NCBI GenBank assembly: GCA_964444665.1
Contig: CAYUIE010000016.1
Location: 1-64,000, forward strand
Source: CAYZTY01 sp964444665
GTDB lineage: Bacteria > Planctomycetota > Phycisphaerae > Sedimentisphaerales > CAYZTY01
Length of the DNA: 64,000 nt
Direction: 5' to 3'
Under the pieces are notes generated by a model. The model ran no database searches. It saw nothing but the letters and a program-made list of their open reading frames with translations, and had not been told where the DNA came from. The position numbers were made by a program, and so were the translations under genes. Position 1 is the first letter of the stretch; every line of letters starts with the position of its first letter. Below, piece by piece: positions 50,848 to 59,713 of the stretch.

Positions 50848-53038
50848 TACCCGGCAGAAAACTTTTAAACCTGCTGCAGAAATGGAGCCGTTTAGAAAAA
50901 CACCCGGAACACAAGCGCAAAAGATAGATAAGTCGACAGGAGAAGAAGCCGGCAAAAAGCTCGATTTGTCTATGCCCGTCCGTTATGTAAAAGGCGTCGG
51001 ACCCGCCAGGGCAAAACTCTTCGCTCGATTGGGTGTCCAAACTCTGAGCGACCTTTTGGAGTATTTTCCACGCGAGTGGCGGTTCGCCCCGGAGCCGACA
51101 AAAATAAGCCAAATACGTCCCGCCGAAAATGTTACCATCATTGGCATCATCGAATCGGTTGAATACCAGGGTTACCGCACGCCGCCCATCTTCGAGGCGT
51201 TGGTTGCCGATGATACGGGAGTATGCAGGATAATATGGTTTCACGGCGGATTTCTGCGCGACCGTCTGTTAGCCGGCCAGGCCGTACAAGTCACCGGAAA
51301 AGCGACGACGTACAAAGGCCAACTGCAACTGACCAATCCAAAATATACAGTCCTTGAGGAAGGAAGTCTGGAAAGCCCCCGGCGATTCGAGCCGGCCGTC
51401 TATCCGGCCTCGGGCCGGCTCTCCGAAGGACAAATAAAAAAAATTATACTGCCTATCCTTGATGAACTGACCGGACTTATAGATGAATTCCACGAGGATA
51501 CTTTCCGCAGAAAGGCAAACTTGATAGGGCGAAGGCAGGCCTTCGAGTGGATACATTCGCCGCCTGACGAGCAAAGCCTGGGCCGGGCAAAGCGACGACT
51601 TAAGTATGACGAGTTGTTTTTGATGCAATTAGGGCTGGCGATGCGAAAATACAAAATGCACAACTTATCTTTAGCAATCCCTATGCAGTGCAATGAGCGG
51701 ATTGACAAGCGGATTCGGAAACGCTTCCCGTTTCTGCTTACCAAAGACCAGAACAATGTAATTGCCGAGATTGTGCAGGATATGGCGGACAATAAGCCGA
51801 TGAATCGGCTGCTGCAGGGAGACGTCGGCTCGGGCAAAACCGTCGTGGCTTTGTATGCGGCCCTGCTGGCAATCGCAAGCAAAACACAGGTCGCAATGAT
51901 GGCCCCGACAGAAATCCTGGCGGAACAGCATTTCCTGAGTATCGAACGATACCTTAGGAATAGCGATGTTAAACGGGTTCTTCTAACCGGCGGTATCACC
52001 GGCAGGAAGCGCGAAGACCTTTTAAAACGTATAAGTACCGGCAAGATTGACATCGTAGTTGGAACAATCGCACTATTGCATCACGATGTGAAGTTTAGCA
52101 GGCTCGGGCTTGTAGTTATCGACGAGCAGCATAAATTCGGCGTGCATCAACGGGCAAAACTGCGCAAGGACACAACGCCGCACTGTCTGGTGATGACGGC
52201 TACGCCGATACCGCGAACACTGGCGATGACGGCCTTCGGCGACCTTGACGTCTCAATCATTAAGCATTCTCCGCCGGGGCGCGGCAAGGTTATAACTCGG
52301 CAAATCGAGCCGCAGGACAGAACGAAAGCCTATGAGTTTATTCGCCAACGGCTTGAGGCGGGCAAACAGGCTTATTTTGTCTTCCCACGTATATCGGGCG
52401 ACGGTGGCGGGGCCGGCGACGAAAAAACCCACCTGAAAGCCGCTACGGATGGTTACAAATTTTTACAAAACTCCATTTTCACCGAATTCACTGTTGGGCT
52501 TTTGCACGGGCAGTTCTCTTCGCAAAAGAAACAGGCTGTGATGGCTGATTTCCGCCGCTGCAAAATAAATGTGCTTGTCTCGACCGTGGTTATAGAGGTT
52601 GGAGTTGATGTGCCCAACGCGACGGTAATGGTTATTGAGGCCGCTGATAATTTCGGCCTGGCCCAATTGCACCAGTTGCGTGGGCGCATCGGCAGGGGCC
52701 AGGATAAGGCCTATTGCTTTTTATTCGCCGAGGGCCCAAATCATACGGCCAAAAGCCGGCTCGAAATAATGACCAAAAGTAATGACGGATTCGAAATTGC
52801 GGAGCACGACCTTAGAATGCGCGGGCCGGGCGAGCTTTTCAGTACGCGTCAGCACGGCCTGCCGGACCTGAAAATCGCGAATATCGTGGATGATTTCGAG
52901 CTGCTGGTAATGGCCAGGAAAAACGCCTTTAAGCTGGTAAACCAGGATCCGATACTCTCGTCGGCAAATCACAGGAACATTCGCAAGGCACTGCTGCAGA
53001 AGTTCGGCAAGACGCTCGGGCTGGCCGATATCGCCTGA
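50819..53038 (+). CDS. recG: ATP-dependent DNA helicase RecG
   Basis: RecG reverses stalled replication forks and moves branched DNA. The wedge (OB) domain begins with 'VRYVKGVGPARAKLFARLG' (~54-72) and continues through 'RPAENVTIIGIIESVEYQGYRTP'. Helicase motifs: 'LLQGDVGSGKTVVALYAALLA' (Walker A), 'VVIDEQHKFGVHQR', 'VMTATPIPRTLAMTAFGDLD', 'VLVSTVVIEVGVDVPNATVMVIE' and 'QLRGRIGRG'. The start is uncertain: a TTG at 50798 and ATGs at 50819 and 50882 are possible, and the first two overlap pcm. The N-terminal ~50 residues look like a flexible extension. Length is about 739 residues. Confidence 0.93.
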   Translation: MVSRTTIVDSTRQKTFKPAAEMEPFRKTPGTQAQKIDKSTGEEAGKKLDLSMPVRYVKGVGPARAKLFARLGVQTLSDLLEYFPREWRFAPEPTKISQIRPAENVTIIGIIESVEYQGYRTPPIFEALVADDTGVCRIIWFHGGFLRDRLLAGQAVQVTGKATTYKGQLQLTNPKYTVLEEGSLESPRRFEPAVYPASGRLSEGQIKKIILPILDELTGLIDEFHEDTFRRKANLIGRRQAFEWIHSPPDEQSLGRAKRRLKYDELFLMQLGLAMRKYKMHNLSLAIPMQCNERIDKRIRKRFPFLLTKDQNNVIAEIVQDMADNKPMNRLLQGDVGSGKTVVALYAALLAIASKTQVAMMAPTEILAEQHFLSIERYLRNSDVKRVLLTGGITGRKREDLLKRISTGKIDIVVGTIALLHHDVKFSRLGLVVIDEQHKFGVHQRAKLRKDTTPHCLVMTATPIPRTLAMTAFGDLDVSIIKHSPPGRGKVITRQIEPQDRTKAYEFIRQRLEAGKQAYFVFPRISGDGGGAGDEKTHLKAATDGYKFLQNSIFTEFTVGLLHGQFSSQKKQAVMADFRRCKINVLVSTVVIEVGVDVPNATVMVIEAADNFGLAQLHQLRGRIGRGQDKAYCFLFAEGPNHTAKSRLEIMTKSNDGFEIAEHDLRMRGPGELFSTRQHGLPDLKIANIVDDFELLVMARKNAFKLVNQDPILSSANHRNIRKALLQKFGKTLGLADIA

Positions 53039-53081
53039 AAGCGGGCCGGATGGGGGGATTCATTATGCGGCAGGAATTGGT

Positions 53082-53110
53082 TTGACTTGCCTTGTCGGCT
53101 TCATTATATT
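53082..53110 (+). promoter_or_regulatory. guaB promoter
   Basis: TTGACT (53082-53087), 17 bases, then TATATT (53105-53110), about 50 bases before the guaB ATG. It probably drives guaB and the genes after it. Confidence 0.7.
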
Positions 53111-53160
53111 TGGCGGTTTAACATATCCGAAGGAAGAATTTTTTACCAGATGAGGTGGGA

Positions 53161-54630
53161 ATGAACAAAAACAAGATACTCAGCCAGGCCATTACTTTTG
53201 ATGATGTTCTTCTTAAGCCGGCCAGAAGCGATTTTGTCCCCAGACAGGTGGAAACCGCCACCAAATTAACCAAAAATATTGGGATTAACATCCCTATCAT
53301 CTCTGCTGCGATGGATACCGTTACCGAATCGGCGCTTGCCATCGCCCTGGCCCAGGAAGGTGGAATCGGGATAATCCACAAGAATCTTTCCATCGAGGCG
53401 CAAAGACGTGAGGTAGCAAAGGTAAAACGCTCCGAGAACGGTGTGATTCAGGACCCGGTTACACTTTCTCCCAACGAGACGGTCCGCAGGGCCAGGGAGT
53501 TGATGGACGAACAAAACGTCTCCGGAATTCCGATTATCGACGGTAGAAAGCTGGTTGGCATTCTGACCCGCAGAGATTTGAAATTTCTCAAGGACGATAC
53601 CGTAAAAATTCAGACTGTGATGACAAAGGACAAGCTGATTACAGGCCCTGCCGGAACAACTTTAGAGCAGGCCAAAGAGATATTACAGAAACATAAGGTC
53701 GAGAAGCTGCTGCTGACCAACGGCAATGGTGAGTTGGTCGGTCTTATTACAATGAGGGACATCGACAGGGTTGAGCAGTTCCCCACAGCGGCAAGGGACG
53801 AAAGAGGTCGGCTGCGTGTCGGGGCCGCTATCAGTGTCAGCGATTTTGAAAGGCTGCAGGCTTTGATTGACGCCGAAGTGGACGTTATTGTCGTTGATAC
53901 CGCCCACGGCCACAGCCAGAACGTCATAGATACGGTGAAGGAAATTAAAAAGAAATATAAGATAGATATAATTGCCGGGAACATAGCAACGGCGGAGGCG
54001 GCGAAGGATTTGATACAGGCCGGTGCCGACGCGGTGAAAGTTGGAATAGGGCCGGGAGCGATTTGCACAACGAGGGTAATTTCCGGCGTGGGCGTTCCGC
54101 AGGTCTCGGCGATTATGGATTGTGCGGAAGCCGCGGAAAAATATGACGTGCCGGTTATCGCCGACGGTGGAATCAGGCTTTCGGGTGATATAACCAAGGC
54201 AATCGCGGCCGGTGCTTCGAGCGTGATGATAGGCTCACTCTTCGCCGGCCTGTATGAAAGCCCCGGACAACTGGTAATATACAAGGGCAGACAGTTTAAG
54301 GAATATCGCGGAATGGGCTCTTTAGGCGCGATGGTTGCCGGCTCCGCTGAACGATACGGCCAGAGAGGTACTGAAAGAGATAAGCTGGTTCCCGAGGGTG
54401 TAGAAGGCCGGGTCCCATACCGAGGGACGCTGAGCGATTTCCTCTATCAGCTTGTTGGCGGACTGCGGGCCGGGATGGGCTACTGCGGCACGGCAAATAT
54501 CGAAGATTTGAAAAGAGAAGGCCAGTTCGTTCGCATCAGCCCCGCTTCTGTCAGTGAGAGTCACCCGCACGATATTCAGATTACCAAAGAATCACCGAAT
54601 TATTCCGCTATGGAGCCCTTCGAAGGGTAA
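53161..54630 (+). CDS. guaB: IMP dehydrogenase
   Basis: GuaB oxidises IMP to XMP with NAD+, the committed step to GMP. The 489-residue protein has a (beta/alpha)8 barrel interrupted by two CBS domains (~95-205). The catalytic loop is 'GPGAICTTRVISGVGVP', with Cys302. 'ITFDDVLLKPARSDF' (11-25) opens the barrel. The ATG at 53161 follows GAGGTGG; a GTG six bases earlier is less likely. guaA follows 780 bases downstream, with two small genes between them. Confidence 0.96.
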   Translation: MNKNKILSQAITFDDVLLKPARSDFVPRQVETATKLTKNIGINIPIISAAMDTVTESALAIALAQEGGIGIIHKNLSIEAQRREVAKVKRSENGVIQDPVTLSPNETVRRARELMDEQNVSGIPIIDGRKLVGILTRRDLKFLKDDTVKIQTVMTKDKLITGPAGTTLEQAKEILQKHKVEKLLLTNGNGELVGLITMRDIDRVEQFPTAARDERGRLRVGAAISVSDFERLQALIDAEVDVIVVDTAHGHSQNVIDTVKEIKKKYKIDIIAGNIATAEAAKDLIQAGADAVKVGIGPGAICTTRVISGVGVPQVSAIMDCAEAAEKYDVPVIADGGIRLSGDITKAIAAGASSVMIGSLFAGLYESPGQLVIYKGRQFKEYRGMGSLGAMVAGSAERYGQRGTERDKLVPEGVEGRVPYRGTLSDFLYQLVGGLRAGMGYCGTANIEDLKREGQFVRISPASVSESHPHDIQITKESPNYSAMEPFEG

Positions 54631-54709
54631 TACCCGACATGCGACAATAGACTGGATGAGATAGTTCATATTCAATAGTGACAGTTTTGGTCTTAAGTAA
54701 GTATAAATT

Positions 54710-55027
54710 ATGGTTGCTTTAAGTGACATAGAGCAGTTGAGCCGCAAAATCGCGGCTAATTTCAACGTCGAAAAGATAATCCTTTTCGGCTCATACGCAA
54801 ACGGCACGGCAAAAGAAGATTCGGATATTGACCTGTTGGTCGTCGCCAATACCGACCTGCCGCCGGATGAACGCTACGTGGCAGTACGTAAGATAGCCGC
54901 AAGATTCCCCGCCTCTTTCGACCTGGTGGTACGGACACCCGAGGAATATGAAAAAACACGGTCAATCATAAACACTGTTACTTATTTTGCTGATAAGTAC
55001 GGAAAGGTTTTATATGAGCGAGAATGA
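54710..55027 (+). CDS. MNT-type minimal nucleotidyltransferase
   Basis: The 105-residue protein has the pol-beta-like nucleotidyltransferase signature G-S-x10-D-x-D: Gly27-Ser28, then Asp39 and Asp41 in 'FGSYANGTAKEDSDIDLLVV'. A third Asp is in 'SFDLVV' (~73). Members of this family are MntA-like antitoxins that AMPylate and silence a partner HEPN toxin; here the HEPN gene overlaps by 14 bases. The pair sits between guaB and guaA, which is unusual. Confidence 0.88.
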   Translation: MVALSDIEQLSRKIAANFNVEKIILFGSYANGTAKEDSDIDLLVVANTDLPPDERYVAVRKIAARFPASFDLVVRTPEEYEKTRSIINTVTYFADKYGKVLYERE

Positions 55028-55412
55028 AGCGGTACGACAGTGGTTAGATAAAGCTCTCAGCGACCGCAAGACAATTGAAATTCTCATCAAAGATATTGAA
55101 CCGCCGGTCGATTCTGTATGTTTTCACTGTCAGCAATACATAGAAAAGTTGTTAAAAGCAGTTATAACCAAACATGGGCAGGAAGTGCAAAAGACACACG
55201 ATATCAGAAAACTTGCCGAAGCAGTCGATAGTTTCGTCCCGGGTCTTACCGAACTCATAGATACTGCCGATAGACTCACAATCTACGGCGTTGAAATCCG
55301 CTACCCGGCAAAGTTTACTACAATCACTCCCCAAAAGGCTCAAGAGGCTGTTGAGATTGCCGAGACGATCGGCAAAATACTCCTGAAGTATCTGGGCGAA
55401 AAGACACAATGA
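55014..55412 (+). CDS. HEPN domain protein
   Basis: The 132-residue helical protein (start at 55014, an ATG overlapping the MNT gene) matches the HEPN family in the branch with 'CQQYIEKLLKAVITKHGQEVQKTHDIRKL' (~39-67) and a terminal 'IRYP' (95-98). The R-x4-6-H ribonuclease motif of HEPN toxins is not evident, so it may not be an active RNase. Its stop codon overlaps the guaA start (ATGA), so it is translated together with guaA. With the MNT gene it forms a HEPN/MNT module. Confidence 0.87.
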   Translation: MSENEAVRQWLDKALSDRKTIEILIKDIEPPVDSVCFHCQQYIEKLLKAVITKHGQEVQKTHDIRKLAEAVDSFVPGLTELIDTADRLTIYGVEIRYPAKFTTITPQKAQEAVEIAETIGKILLKYLGEKTQ

Positions 55413-56959
55413 GTAAACTTAACCACGAAACGGTTGCTATTCTCGATTTTGGCAGCCAATACGGGCAGTTGATAGCACGCCGCGTCCGTGAGCATAACGT
55501 CTACTCAGTTATTTTCCCGCCGAATACACAGGCTAATGAATTGTCGGCCCCGCACATAAAAGGCATCATTCTCTCCGGCGGCCCGGCAAGTGTTTATGCC
55601 GAAGGCGCTCCCAAGTGCGATGAGAAAATCTTCGAGCTCGATGTGCCGGTCCTCGGTATCTGCTACGGGATGCAAATCGGCTGTAAAATACTCGGAGCGG
55701 ATATTAAGCCGGCGGCGACCAGAGAATACGGCCGGACGGACCTGGCCATAATCGACAAGACCGATTTGTTCGCGAATATGCCCGACGAAACGAGCGTCTG
55801 GATGAGCCACGGCGACCAGACTACCAACTTGACTGGCGAGTTTGTTCCGCTGGCCGCTACAACCGACTGTCCATTCGCCGCCGTAAGACACAAGCAGCGT
55901 AAATTCTTCGGCCTGCAATTTCATCCGGAGGTTACACATACGCCCCGCGGCCAGGACATACTTAAGAATTTTCTCTACGACATTTGCCGATGCCGCGGCG
56001 ATTGGCAGATAAGCTACTTCGCCGATGAGACTATCCGGACCGTTCGCGAAAAAGTAGGCTCTGCCAAGGTGATATGCGGGCTGAGCGGCGGGGTAGATTC
56101 GGCTGTAACCGCCTCTTTGATTCACAAGGCCGTCGGTCAGCAGTTAGTGTGTATCTTTGTGGACAACGGCCTGCTGCGAGCGAACGAGCGTTCCAGTGTC
56201 GTTTCCACTTTCAAGGACCATTTTCACATTGACTTGCGGGTCCTGGATTGGTCACAGCAGTTTCTGAAAAAGCTGACGGGCGTAACGGACCCGCAGCAGA
56301 AACGCAGGATAATCGGCGCCGAATTTATCGAGGCGTTCAAGTCCGAGTCGGTCAAAATCCCGGATGCGAAATTTCTGGCCCAGGGCACGCTTTATCCCGA
56401 CGTGATTGAATCGGGTAAAAAGGACGGCAATCTTGCGGCGAATATAAAGCTTCATCACAACGTCGGCGGGCTTCCGAAGGAATTGGGATTTAAGCTGATT
56501 GAGCCGCTGCGTGAGCTTTTCAAGGACGAGGTCCGTCGTATGGGTGAATACCTGGGGCTGCCTGAGGAGATTATCTGGCGGCATCCGTTCCCCGGCCCGG
56601 GGCTGGCGGTCCGAATTATCGGCGAGGTCACCCCTGAAAGGCTTGCTATTTTACGTCAGGCCGATGAAATCCTGGTTGATGAGATAAGGGCTGCCGGCCT
56701 TTATCGGAAAATTTCACAAGCTCTGGCTGTGCTGGTGCCGATAAGAACTGTTGGTGTTATGGGTGACCAGAGAAGCTATGAAAACCTTATTGCTATTCGG
56801 GCCGTGGAGACTATCGATTTTATGACTGCTGATTTTTCACATATACCACACGAGGTACTGGGTATAATATCCGGCAAAATCACAAATCAGGTTCGCGGTG
56901 TCAATCGCGTCGTTTACGATATATCGAGCAAACCACCTGCCACTATCGAATGGGAATAA
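55409..56959 (+). CDS. guaA: GMP synthase (glutamine-hydrolysing)
   Basis: GuaA converts XMP to GMP with ATP and glutamine. The class I amidotransferase domain (~1-195) has 'ILSGGPASVYAEGAP' (~54-68) and the catalytic 'LGICYGMQ' (Cys ~87). The PP-loop 'GLSGGVDSAVTASLIH' (~223-238) starts the ATP pyrophosphatase domain, followed by the dimerisation domain ('FPGPGLAVRIIGEVT'). The 516-residue length is normal. Its start overlaps the HEPN stop by four bases, so in this genome guaA is downstream of and coupled to the HEPN/MNT genes. Confidence 0.96.
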   Translation: MSKLNHETVAILDFGSQYGQLIARRVREHNVYSVIFPPNTQANELSAPHIKGIILSGGPASVYAEGAPKCDEKIFELDVPVLGICYGMQIGCKILGADIKPAATREYGRTDLAIIDKTDLFANMPDETSVWMSHGDQTTNLTGEFVPLAATTDCPFAAVRHKQRKFFGLQFHPEVTHTPRGQDILKNFLYDICRCRGDWQISYFADETIRTVREKVGSAKVICGLSGGVDSAVTASLIHKAVGQQLVCIFVDNGLLRANERSSVVSTFKDHFHIDLRVLDWSQQFLKKLTGVTDPQQKRRIIGAEFIEAFKSESVKIPDAKFLAQGTLYPDVIESGKKDGNLAANIKLHHNVGGLPKELGFKLIEPLRELFKDEVRRMGEYLGLPEEIIWRHPFPGPGLAVRIIGEVTPERLAILRQADEILVDEIRAAGLYRKISQALAVLVPIRTVGVMGDQRSYENLIAIRAVETIDFMTADFSHIPHEVLGIISGKITNQVRGVNRVVYDISSKPPATIEWE

Positions 56960-56971
56960 AAAGGGTTGCAA

Positions 56972-57826
56972 ATGAAAATTATTCGCCGCAACGGACGCCG
57001 GCTCAGCATTTTCTGCATCACCTTGCTATTGCTCGCAGATAGTACAGCAACCGCAACACAAAGCCCAGCTTCCAATCCATCAGACCAATCGAACCAGCCC
57101 GAACAGCCCTGCCAGACAGACCTTCTGAGTTCCTTCGCAAACGATTTTCTCAATTGGCCGAGAAGGCTTATTCTTGATTCAAATGATGTTCTTTTTCGGG
57201 CTGATAATTTTTCTGCTCTTATGATGGCCGGCGGGGCGAGCGTCGCACTGCACCAGAGTAATGCTGATAAGGTATTGGCTCGACACTTCATTAAGCACCG
57301 GGTCTTCAGAGATAGTTTCGTCGATGAAACCTTTAACATTCTCGGTTGCCCCGGAACCCATTTTGCCTTTGCCGGGCTCTGGTACGGACTGAGCGTCGAG
57401 TCCGGCGACCAGTTTAATAAGGAGCGGGCCTGGACGATGATGACCGCACTTGCCATAACCGGCATTACGACAATAGGCCTGAAGGCCATACGTGATAATA
57501 AGACGCCCAACGAAGAATCCTGGGCCTGGCCCAGCGGCCACACATCCAGCTCCTTTACGGCCGCTTCCGTCCTCGATGAGTTTTATGGCCCGGGCGTAGG
57601 GATACCCGCCTATATACTTGCCAGTCTGGTTGGCTTTCGAATGATGGACGCCGGCGACCACTGGGCAAGCGATGTAGTATTTGGTGCTACCTTAGGCTGG
57701 GTGGTCGGACACACTGTTGCCGGGAAGCATAAAAAGCTCGAACTGGCCAGCTTCGAAGTTCTCCCGTATACAGTAGGGACACATAGCGGCACTAATGTTG
57801 GCGTTACACTTGTAAAAAGGTTCTGA
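56972..57826 (+). CDS. PAP2-family phosphatase
   Basis: The protein (284 aa, ATG at 56972 after AAAGGG; a TTG six bases upstream is in frame) belongs to the PAP2 acid phosphatase/lipid phosphatase family. The 'PSGHTSSSF' motif is at ~188-196 and 'RMMDAGDHWASDVVFG' at ~222-237 supply the conserved Arg and His. The first motif (K-x6-RP) is degenerate ('KAIRDNKTP'). The N-terminus has a signal-like hydrophobic segment (~11-27). The likely substrates are lipid phosphates such as undecaprenyl diphosphate. It is 12 bases after guaA. Confidence 0.8.
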   Translation: MKIIRRNGRRLSIFCITLLLLADSTATATQSPASNPSDQSNQPEQPCQTDLLSSFANDFLNWPRRLILDSNDVLFRADNFSALMMAGGASVALHQSNADKVLARHFIKHRVFRDSFVDETFNILGCPGTHFAFAGLWYGLSVESGDQFNKERAWTMMTALAITGITTIGLKAIRDNKTPNEESWAWPSGHTSSSFTAASVLDEFYGPGVGIPAYILASLVGFRMMDAGDHWASDVVFGATLGWVVGHTVAGKHKKLELASFEVLPYTVGTHSGTNVGVTLVKRF

Positions 57827-58051
57827 CCGGCAGGCACACAAAACACCGGTTACAATCCGCTGCAAAAAAGCCCTGAAAAAAACACCGCTTAGCATCGCGG
57901 ACGTCTTATAATCTGTTATGGTGCAGAACAAAAATGCCTTCCAGCTTCATCCCTAAAGTTTTATTAACACATCCCTGATAAATCCTTGACTTTTCAGGGT
58001 CTTTCTGATATACTGATTTTAACAGCCTGGAAATTGGGGGACGACGCAAGA
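57827..58051. other. intergenic stretch with a strong promoter
   Basis: There is no gene in the first 150 bases. The consensus-like promoter at 57986-58014 lies near its end. Confidence 0.5.
57986..58014 (+). promoter_or_regulatory. consensus-like promoter of a small gene
   Basis: TTGACT (57986-57991), exactly 17 bases, then TATACT (58009-58014). The next start codon, at 58052, is 37 bases downstream, which fits a short leader. Confidence 0.7.
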
Positions 58052-58195
58052 ATGGCCAGAACAAACCAGAGAAGGCAAATGGTTATCGAAGTCGAAGGCG
58101 CCCGCGGACCGCCGGCAAGAAAATGCGTCCTCCTTTTTTCAGCCGGACAGCAACGGCGAAAATCCAAATCCATACCACCCCGTAAATTTGCATAA
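58052..58195 (+). CDS. small basic protein, 47 aa, of unknown function
   Basis: An ATG frame of 47 codons lies behind a promoter with consensus spacing. The product is Arg/Lys-rich with no Asp ('MARTNQRRQMVIEVEGARG', then 'RKSKSIPPRKFA'), so it could bind RNA or DNA. A weak purine-rich site (GGGGGA) stands about 11 bases before the ATG. A perfect hairpin begins at its stop codon. A longer frame from 57986 would start in the promoter and is not favoured. I recognise no family. Confidence 0.4.
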   Translation: MARTNQRRQMVIEVEGARGPPARKCVLLFSAGQQRRKSKSIPPRKFA

Positions 58196-58212
58196 TCCCG
58201 ATTCATCGGGAT
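58195..58212. terminator. stem-loop between convergent genes
   Basis: ATCCCGAT (58195-58202), loop TC, ATCGGGAT (58205-58212), a perfect eight-pair stem that touches the stop of the small plus-strand gene and the stop of the minus-strand MEMO gene. It could serve both as a 3' border, although no T-run follows on either side. Confidence 0.45.
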
Positions 58213-59096
58213 CAGAACACTATCGCGGCGTAACCAACGCTTTCTTCACTTAACTGGCCGAATTTGCGCTCCATAACCTCACTGCTGTGGGTATGTGCAA
58301 GCAAAAGGCCCTGTTTTTTCCCGAGTTTCTTTGCCACCGCCACCGTCGCGGCGGCCGCACCGGCACCGCAGGCGTTATGGCTTTTACCCGCTACCAATGG
58401 TATCTTCTCTGGGATAAGCTGCACTGCCAAATCGATGAACTGCTGGTCGTTTACTTCCTTCGCCCAGCGAAGAGATTCGACGCCGGTGCCTTGAGGTGAA
58501 AAGCCGTATCTTGGGCCGTAGTGCGTTAAATCTGTTGAGCCAATACAAACTATCCTCTTTTTTTCGACCGAGGAAATAACATCGGCCACGTCGCTGCCCA
58601 ACTGCACAGCCAAAGGCGTGGGCGGCACCATAATCGGCAATATCTTTGCGCCGCCGAAGAGATGCTGGATGAACGGAACCTGCACTTCCACGCTGTGCTC
58701 CGAGCGATGAGCTTTAAGGTCGCTCTCAACGAGCACACTAAGCCTGAGAATCTCAAAGGCAAGGTCCGCGTCGACAGCGATTTGCCCCAACGGCGTCTGC
58801 CAGCTACCCTCACTGTAAACCGCAGCGGACCCCGATGAATCGGAGTAACCGTGGATAGCGCCGAAAATCACAAAGGTATCAACCCTCTGGTGGACCTGTT
58901 TGACGGCCGAGAAAACCATTGCGGCCAAATCACCGCTGAAAGTCCAGCCTGCGTGGGGGACAATGCCGGCAACAATGGTATCGGGCAATCCTTCGAGCTG
59001 CCCGGCTCCCGCAAGACATTGTTGAATCTCAGAAAGGCAAGCCTGGCGCTGAGCAGGATAAAACTGGCCCGCCACCACCGGTCTCCTCGGTTCCAT
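58212..59096 (-). CDS. MEMO-family protein (AmmeMemoRadiSam system protein B)
   Basis: The MEMO1-type protein (294 aa) starts at 59096, where GGAGG precedes the ATG; a GTG six bases upstream is in frame. Motifs: 'RRPVVAGQFYPA' (~4-15), 'GIVPHAGWTFSG' (~47-58) with the His, 'HRSEHSVEVQVPFIQHLF' (~129-146) and 'HTHSSEV' near the C-terminus. The family is related to dioxygenases but its reaction is unsettled. In the AmmeMemoRadiSam system it is encoded next to an AMMECR1 protein and a radical SAM protein; neither is adjacent here. Confidence 0.88.
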   Translation of the reverse strand: MEPRRPVVAGQFYPAQRQACLSEIQQCLAGAGQLEGLPDTIVAGIVPHAGWTFSGDLAAMVFSAVKQVHQRVDTFVIFGAIHGYSDSSGSAAVYSEGSWQTPLGQIAVDADLAFEILRLSVLVESDLKAHRSEHSVEVQVPFIQHLFGGAKILPIMVPPTPLAVQLGSDVADVISSVEKKRIVCIGSTDLTHYGPRYGFSPQGTGVESLRWAKEVNDQQFIDLAVQLIPEKIPLVAGKSHNACGAGAAAATVAVAKKLGKKQGLLLAHTHSSEVMERKFGQLSEESVGYAAIVF

Positions 59097-59188
59097 TCTC
59101 ACCTCCGACTTGCTTTCATACTCGTTGTCGATTATTATGACCGCCGAATCGATAAGCTAAATTATAACCGACTATTCCGGGAAAAACA

Positions 59189-59713
59189 ATGGCACAACGA
59201 AAAAAAACAACGCCTGTAGCGGTGGTTATGGGCTCAGAAAGTGACCGAGAGATTATGGATAATTGTATTGGCCGGCTTAGGGATTTCGGCATAGAACCCT
59301 TGGTTCGGATAATCTCGGCCCACCGCACTCCCCGGACCGCAGCGAAGTTTGCCGGGACCGCCGCCGCCAAAGGGATAAAAGTGATTATCGCCGCCGCCGG
59401 TATGGCTGCTCACCTGGCCGGGGCACTGGCTGCACAAACGAGTTTGCCGGTTATCGGCGTGCCCCTCATCTCAGGCAAGCCTCTAAAAGGTATAGACGCC
59501 CTGCTGAGCATCCTGCAAATGCCGCCGGGTGTACCGGTCGCTTGCGTGGCGGTTGGAAAGGCGGGGGCAAAAAATGCCGCGATTCTGGCGGTAGAAATCC
59601 TGGCACTGAATGATAAAAAACTCGGTGAGAAACTGGCTAAATTTAGAAAAGCCCAGTCCAGGAAAGTCATCGAAAAAGATTCGGCCCTGCAGAAAAATCA
59701 GCGCCGCCGATGA
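59189..59713 (+). CDS. purE: N5-carboxyaminoimidazole ribonucleotide mutase
   Basis: PurE (class I) rearranges N5-CAIR to CAIR in purine synthesis. The 174-residue protein has 'VVMGSESDREIMDNC' (~11-25), 'IISAHRTPRTAAKFA' (~40-54) with the His, 'IIAAAGMAAHLAGALAAQT' (~66-84) and 'MPPGVPVACVAVG' (~110-122). The gene ends 16 bases inside the convergent PEP-CTERM gene. It is divergent from the MEMO gene. Its position with guaB and guaA a few kilobases away suggests a loose purine neighbourhood. Confidence 0.94.
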   Translation: MAQRKKTTPVAVVMGSESDREIMDNCIGRLRDFGIEPLVRIISAHRTPRTAAKFAGTAAAKGIKVIIAAAGMAAHLAGALAAQTSLPVIGVPLISGKPLKGIDALLSILQMPPGVPVACVAVGKAGAKNAAILAVEILALNDKKLGEKLAKFRKAQSRKVIEKDSALQKNQRRR

